Below, piece by piece: positions 60,666 through 64,000 of a DNA stretch of 64,000 nucleotides (position 1 is the stretch's first letter; each line of letters begins with the position of its first letter). This DNA is from Blautia luti. Its GTDB lineage: Bacteria > Bacillota > Clostridia > Lachnospirales > Lachnospiraceae. The notes under the pieces were generated by a model. The model did no database searches. It was not told where the DNA came from and was given only the letters and a program-made list of their open reading frames with translations. Position numbers and translations under genes: made by a program. The stretch covers positions 3,366,501 to 3,430,500 of the forward strand of contig NZ_AP028156.1 in the NCBI RefSeq assembly GCF_033096465.1, given 5' to 3'.

Positions 60666-61760
60666 TTATTTGGCAAGCTTATCGATCCATGCAAACAATT
60701 CTTCCAGATCATAATCTCCGCTATGCGGTAATCCCCACGGCAATGAAAAATCCACTTCATAACCTTTGTTCTTTAACATTGTTGCCAATATTACAGGAAT
60801 CGCAATCGAAGTATCTCTGTCAAAAGCTCCATGACGGATTCTCCAGTTTTTTGTCGTATCACATTCTCCGATGAATTTTGTCGGATTCAAAAGTTTTATA
60901 ATCTGTTCGTCCGCTTTTACTCCACCTACTTTGGAATGTTTTTCAGCAAATTCTGTAAAATGTCTTGCCATTACTTCATCATCACCAAATTCTTCGTTTT
61001 CCGGGCTTTCTAATGAAAGTGCATCAAAAGCCGGAGTTGGTTTCATTCGTGTGATTTTCTTTACATATGCATCTGTATCAATCTTTTTCACCTGATTTCC
61101 TTCAAATATAATGTATTCCTGTTCATCTATATCGCTTCCCGGAACAGCTAGATCTGACAATCTTACGCTGGTATCATGTGTTTCTTTTTCTTTTTTAGCA
61201 GATGCAGATACAAAGCTCATGACATAGTCTTTAAAATTTGTGATGATTTTTTCTACGTCTCCTGGTACTGTTTTTGCGTTATGTCTCATATAGCGGATTG
61301 CCGCTTTCATATCTACAATTAATGCCGGCGCACGTCCACTTCGTTTCTCCTGATTTTCTGTGTTTTCTTTTCCTGTTCCACCTACAAAAAATTCTTTGGA
61401 ATGCATACCTGTATTGCGGCCTCTGATTCCTGCACACATTACAACATATCCATGTAATAAAGCTTCAAATGCAGAATTTGGTTTGTGATTAAATCGATCA
61501 ATTCCCACTTCCATTGCCGGACCTTCCATATAGCCACCTACCGTATTCGGTGCAAAAATCGGCGCTGTATTTAATGAATATCCATTTATTGTTTTCCCAC
61601 TATAATACTCTTCCGATACATAGATGTTCAATGTCTGAATTTTACTTGCAGGATTTGCACAATAAACAATATGTTCAAATGCCCTATATGTAATGCTCCG
61701 GTTTCCCAGCTCACATGTTTTTATTTCATATTTTTCTGGATCAAATGTTAAATCGTACAT
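60666..61760 (-). pseudogene. Tannase-like alpha/beta hydrolase with the nucleophile segment deleted
   Basis: The 364-aa frame matches a subtype-B tannase-like hydrolase at both ends. The N-terminal half includes CAGIRGRNTG and the segment GRAPALIVDMKAAIRYMRHN. The C-terminal part includes the likely charge-relay Asp (AFDRDTS) and His (LPHSGDYD). At about residue 180 the text jumps from DVEKIITN to FKDYVMSF. In relatives the G-T-S-A-G-G nucleophile elbow and well over 100 further residues follow IITN. The deletion kept the frame, and the promoter side and ribosome binding site (GAGG) are intact, so a catalytically dead protein may still be made. Confidence 0.75.
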
Positions 61761-61775
61761 AAATATCCTCACTTT

Positions 61776-61899
61776 CTAGTCGTTGTTATATTGATCTGCA
61801 TATTTCTCAACATCGAGTAATAATACAATTATAAGAATAATAATTCCAAGGATTGCTCCCATCCATATTCAAAATAGGTACTTTCCTTTTTGTTTCCAT
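61776..61899 (-). pseudogene. Small remnant of a membrane protein
   Basis: GGGAGG precedes an ATG at 61899 (METKRKVPILN). A change of frame near 61865 gives MGAILGIIILIIVLLLDVEK, AD, ending at 61776. It looks like the start of a transporter gene that was frameshifted and truncated just before the tannase-like gene. Confidence 0.5.
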
Positions 61900-62023
61900 A
61901 TTAAAACCTCCCTGAGTTTTTATTTATTTGATACATTTATTATATTGTTTGCTTTGTTGACAAATAATTCTGCTTCTTTTAAAATTAAGTCAGAATCCGA
62001 CTTAAAAGTAATAGGGGCTTATT

Positions 62024-62428
62024 ATGAATACAGAATATTTGAAAGAATTTGTCGTCCTTGCAGAAACAAAAAATTTTGGGAAAGCTTCTGACCGCCTGTA
62101 TATGAACCAGTCAACCTTATCCAAACATATTAAAAGTCTGGAAAATGAGCTTGGGATCAATCTGTTTTTACGCACTACCAGAAGAGTGGAGCTTACTAAT
62201 TATGGTCAGACATTTTTACCTTACTTTGCTTCCGGACTAGGAAATGGTATGATTAATATGATCAGTGCAGCTATCCGTCAGTTAGTTTTGCTAATTCCGT
62301 GCCTATGGTTTTTAATAAAAACTCTTGGTAGCACACACGGCTGGTATGCATTCTGGATTGCAGAGACAGTTGCCTGCATATACAGTTACTGCATATCACA
62401 TAAATTACTAAAAAACATTTCACAATAA
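62024..62428 (+). pseudogene. LysR helix-turn-helix fused to the C-terminus of a MATE transporter
   Basis: One 134-aa frame joins two unrelated pieces. Residues 1-68 are a LysR DNA-binding domain (YLKEFVVLAETKNFGKASDR, TLSKHIKSLENELG). Residues about 69-134 are the last helices of a MATE efflux protein (GNGMINMISAAIRQLVLLIP, then WYAFWIAETVA). The LysR effector domain and most of the MATE protein are missing. A start codon and a plausible promoter region exist, so a hybrid membrane-anchored helix-turn-helix protein could be produced, but a deletion scar is the simplest reading. Confidence 0.8.
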
Positions 62429-62446
62429 CGATTGGAGGTTTATAAA

Positions 62447-62941
62447 ATGAACGAAATATTTCACAGAACAAGTATTAGAAAATATCAGAACAAATCCGTT
62501 GAGGACGACAAAATCGAAAAAATTCTACAAGCAGCTATGGCGGCACCATCTGCTGGAAATCAACAGCCTTGGGAATTTTATGTAATCAAAGATAAAACTA
62601 CGCTAGATAAATTATCAAAGACCAGCCCTTACGCATCCTGCTGTGCATCTGCACCTCTTGCTTTTGTTACATGTTACCGCATTAACTGCACAATACCTGA
62701 ATATGCACAGATTGATATGAGTGCTTCTGTAGAAAATCTCTTACTGGAAGCAGACGCCCTCGGACTAGGTGCTGTCTGGCTTGGAATTGCTCCTCTGAAA
62801 GAACGAATGGAGGCTGTCCGTACAGTATTGAACGTGCCTGAAAATCTGGACGTTTTCGCTATTATTCCATGCGGCTATCCGGAAGCGGTTCATGCTCAGC
62901 AGGATCGTTTTGACAAGAAGCGGATACACTATGTTTTGTAA
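62447..62941 (+). CDS. Nitroreductase-family flavoprotein
   Basis: This 164-aa protein belongs to the smaller group of the nitroreductase family. The FMN-binding N-terminus (HRTSIRKYQ), the APSAGNQQPWEF motif and LEADALGLGAVWLGI near residue 105 are all present. Such enzymes use FMN and NAD(P)H to reduce nitro groups, quinones or enones. GGAGG is 8 nt before the ATG at 62447. It starts 18 nt after the LysR-MATE hybrid on the same strand. It appears intact in a zone of decay. Confidence 0.9.
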   Translation: MNEIFHRTSIRKYQNKSVEDDKIEKILQAAMAAPSAGNQQPWEFYVIKDKTTLDKLSKTSPYASCCASAPLAFVTCYRINCTIPEYAQIDMSASVENLLLEADALGLGAVWLGIAPLKERMEAVRTVLNVPENLDVFAIIPCGYPEAVHAQQDRFDKKRIHYVL

Positions 62942-62984
62942 TGACAAAGGCATGAACTCCTAATAGAATTCATGCCTCTTATTT

Positions 62985-63236
62985 TTACTGCTTTTCTTTC
63001 TTTTCATAATTTTTAAAGCCAACAATCTGAAGAATTAAACATACAGCCACAAGCATCAGCAAAAATATAAAACCATGTGTAGATCCTGCTGCCGTTTTTT
63101 GCTCATGGCTAAAAGAATTATTCTGCATCTGCGCTGCTACCACCAATGCCGCACAAACACTGGTTCCTACCGCCATAGGCATAATCATCAACCACCTTTC
63201 TGCTGCTATTATATCAGCAAACAGCGGTACATACAT
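62985..63236 (-). pseudogene. Membrane transporter remnant
   Basis: An 83-aa frame has two hydrophobic stretches, IMPMAVGTSVCAALVVAA and GFIFLLMLVAVCLILQIVGF, and a Lys/Glu-rich tail (KNYEKKEKQ). It resembles the end of a larger transporter, but the middle looks compressed. No ribosome binding site was convincing. I cannot name the family. Confidence 0.45.
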
Positions 63237-63271
63237 AACACCTATTTTATATGATTATCCATAGCCTATGA

Positions 63272-64000
63272 CTATGGATTGGCTGGAGCATATTTCCGTA
63301 ATTCTTCCAGATAGCTTTTTCCAAGTTCACTTAATTCCTGATTTTCATTCAACACATATCCAATATGCATTGTTTCATTTTCTGCAAGCGAAACGGAGAT
63401 GATATTTTCTCCGTTCAAATATTTCGGGAAAATGCCACTTGAAATAGTATAGGCATTCAGTCCAAGCATGAAGTTGACAATAGCCCCTCTGTCATTGACC
63501 CGAATTTCCTTATCCACCGGGATGGAGCTGAATAGTTCCTCTGAAAAATAGACAGATTCATACTCTCCCTGTACAAAGTTTAGCCGCGGATAAGGTGCAA
63601 GGTCATGGACGGAAACTACTTTTTTCGATGCTAATGGGTGATCTTTTTGTAAAAAAACATGAGGCTTTGCTGAAAATAGCTCGGTAAACACCAGATGGTT
63701 TTCCTCTATCACTTTCCGCATGACGACTTCGTTTTCATGCGATACATAAAGGATGCCTAAATCACAGACACGATTTTTCACATCATCCAATATCTGATGT
63801 GTTCCGGTTTCATTATAATAAAAAGCGTATCGTTTCTGTCCAAAACGCTTAACTAACTCCACAAAAGCGTTTTCCGTAAAAGTATAGTGCTGAGAAGATA
63901 CTCCAAATGTCACTTTTCCCGGAAGATTTGTAACATACCGATCCTCCAGCAGTTCCATCTGCTGTATCACCTGACGAGCATAACCGAGAAATTCAGCACC
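63272..64000 (-). CDS. LysR-family regulator, 5' end beyond window
   Basis: The frame is open to the window edge (AEFLGYARQVIQQ precedes the first in-window start codon), so the helix-turn-helix lies outside. The visible 242 residues are a complete effector-binding domain. It aligns with the LysR protein at 10294-11229 across SSQHYTFTENAF, HPLASKK, FVQGEYESVYFSEE and FMLGLNAYTISSGI. Effector and target are unknown. The divergent or upstream gene is not in the window. Confidence 0.9.
   Translation of the reverse strand, partial: GAEFLGYARQVIQQMELLEDRYVTNLPGKVTFGVSSQHYTFTENAFVELVKRFGQKRYAFYYNETGTHQILDDVKNRVCDLGILYVSHENEVVMRKVIEENHLVFTELFSAKPHVFLQKDHPLASKKVVSVHDLAPYPRLNFVQGEYESVYFSEELFSSIPVDKEIRVNDRGAIVNFMLGLNAYTISSGIFPKYLNGENIISVSLAENETMHIGYVLNENQELSELGKSYLEELRKYAPANP

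Overview
The window looks like a chromosomal segment of a gut-type Firmicute, most probably a Lachnospiraceae (Blautia-like) genome. This rests on the strong AGGAGG-type ribosome binding sites, moderate-to-low GC, many intrinsic terminators, T-box and c-di-GMP riboswitch leaders, sortase-assembled pili, YesM/YesN two-component systems and a galK, GH32, GH42 and tannase repertoire. No rRNA or tRNA genes and no CRISPR array were seen. The taxonomic placement is an inference from content, not from a marker gene.

Layout. (1) 0-3.3 kb, minus strand: an assimilatory sulfur operon (small siroheme sulfite reductase, TusA-like protein, thioredoxin, ThiS-like sulfur carrier ending GGGR, ThiF/MoeB-like activating enzyme, JAMM protease). 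It resembles the protein-thiocarboxylate routes described for cysteine (CysO/Mec+) and homocysteine (HcyS/HcyD/HcyF). (2) 3.4-12.9 kb: a DUF2798 membrane protein with a structured leader, a scrambled sugar-ABC remnant, galK with a divergent AraC regulator, a prolyl-tRNA editing protein, a 5'-truncated GH42 gene, and a DUF3783-glycerate kinase-LysR operon. (3) 13-23 kb: a dicarboxylate/amino-acid symporter, then a fructoside-type locus on the minus strand (YesM kinase, YesN regulator, ABC importer, GH32 enzyme). (4) 23-28 kb: an AT-rich accessory patch (AAA/PD-(D/E)XK protein, two orphan membrane proteins, DUF3990 protein). (5) 28-32.6 kb, plus strand: a T-box leader followed by dctQ and one giant gene fusing a TRAP DctM permease to two nearly identical DctP binding domains. 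(6) 32.8-46.7 kb, minus strand: a CobW GTPase, then a sortase pilus operon headed by a c-di-GMP-I riboswitch and attenuator. (7) 46.8-51.2 kb: a MarR-controlled heterodimeric ABC exporter. (8) 51.2-64 kb: a MITE-like element, thrH, NUDIX, pgi, a REC-GGDEF-EAL protein whose GGDEF site is degenerate, a secreted beta-helix protein, and a decaying zone of truncated, chimeric and internally deleted genes (solute-binding protein, EamA, AlbA_2, tannase, LysR-MATE).

How it works together. The two regulatory RNAs are the most telling features. The T-box (specifier best read as AUC, Ile) places the tethered-binder TRAP transporter under amino-acid starvation control. The c-di-GMP riboswitch places pilus expression under a second messenger that the EAL protein in the same window could degrade. 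Two families of short palindromic repeats sit mostly at gene 3' ends. At least four loci show gene fragments joined in frame or nearly so, which suggests recurrent deletion or recombination in this stretch.
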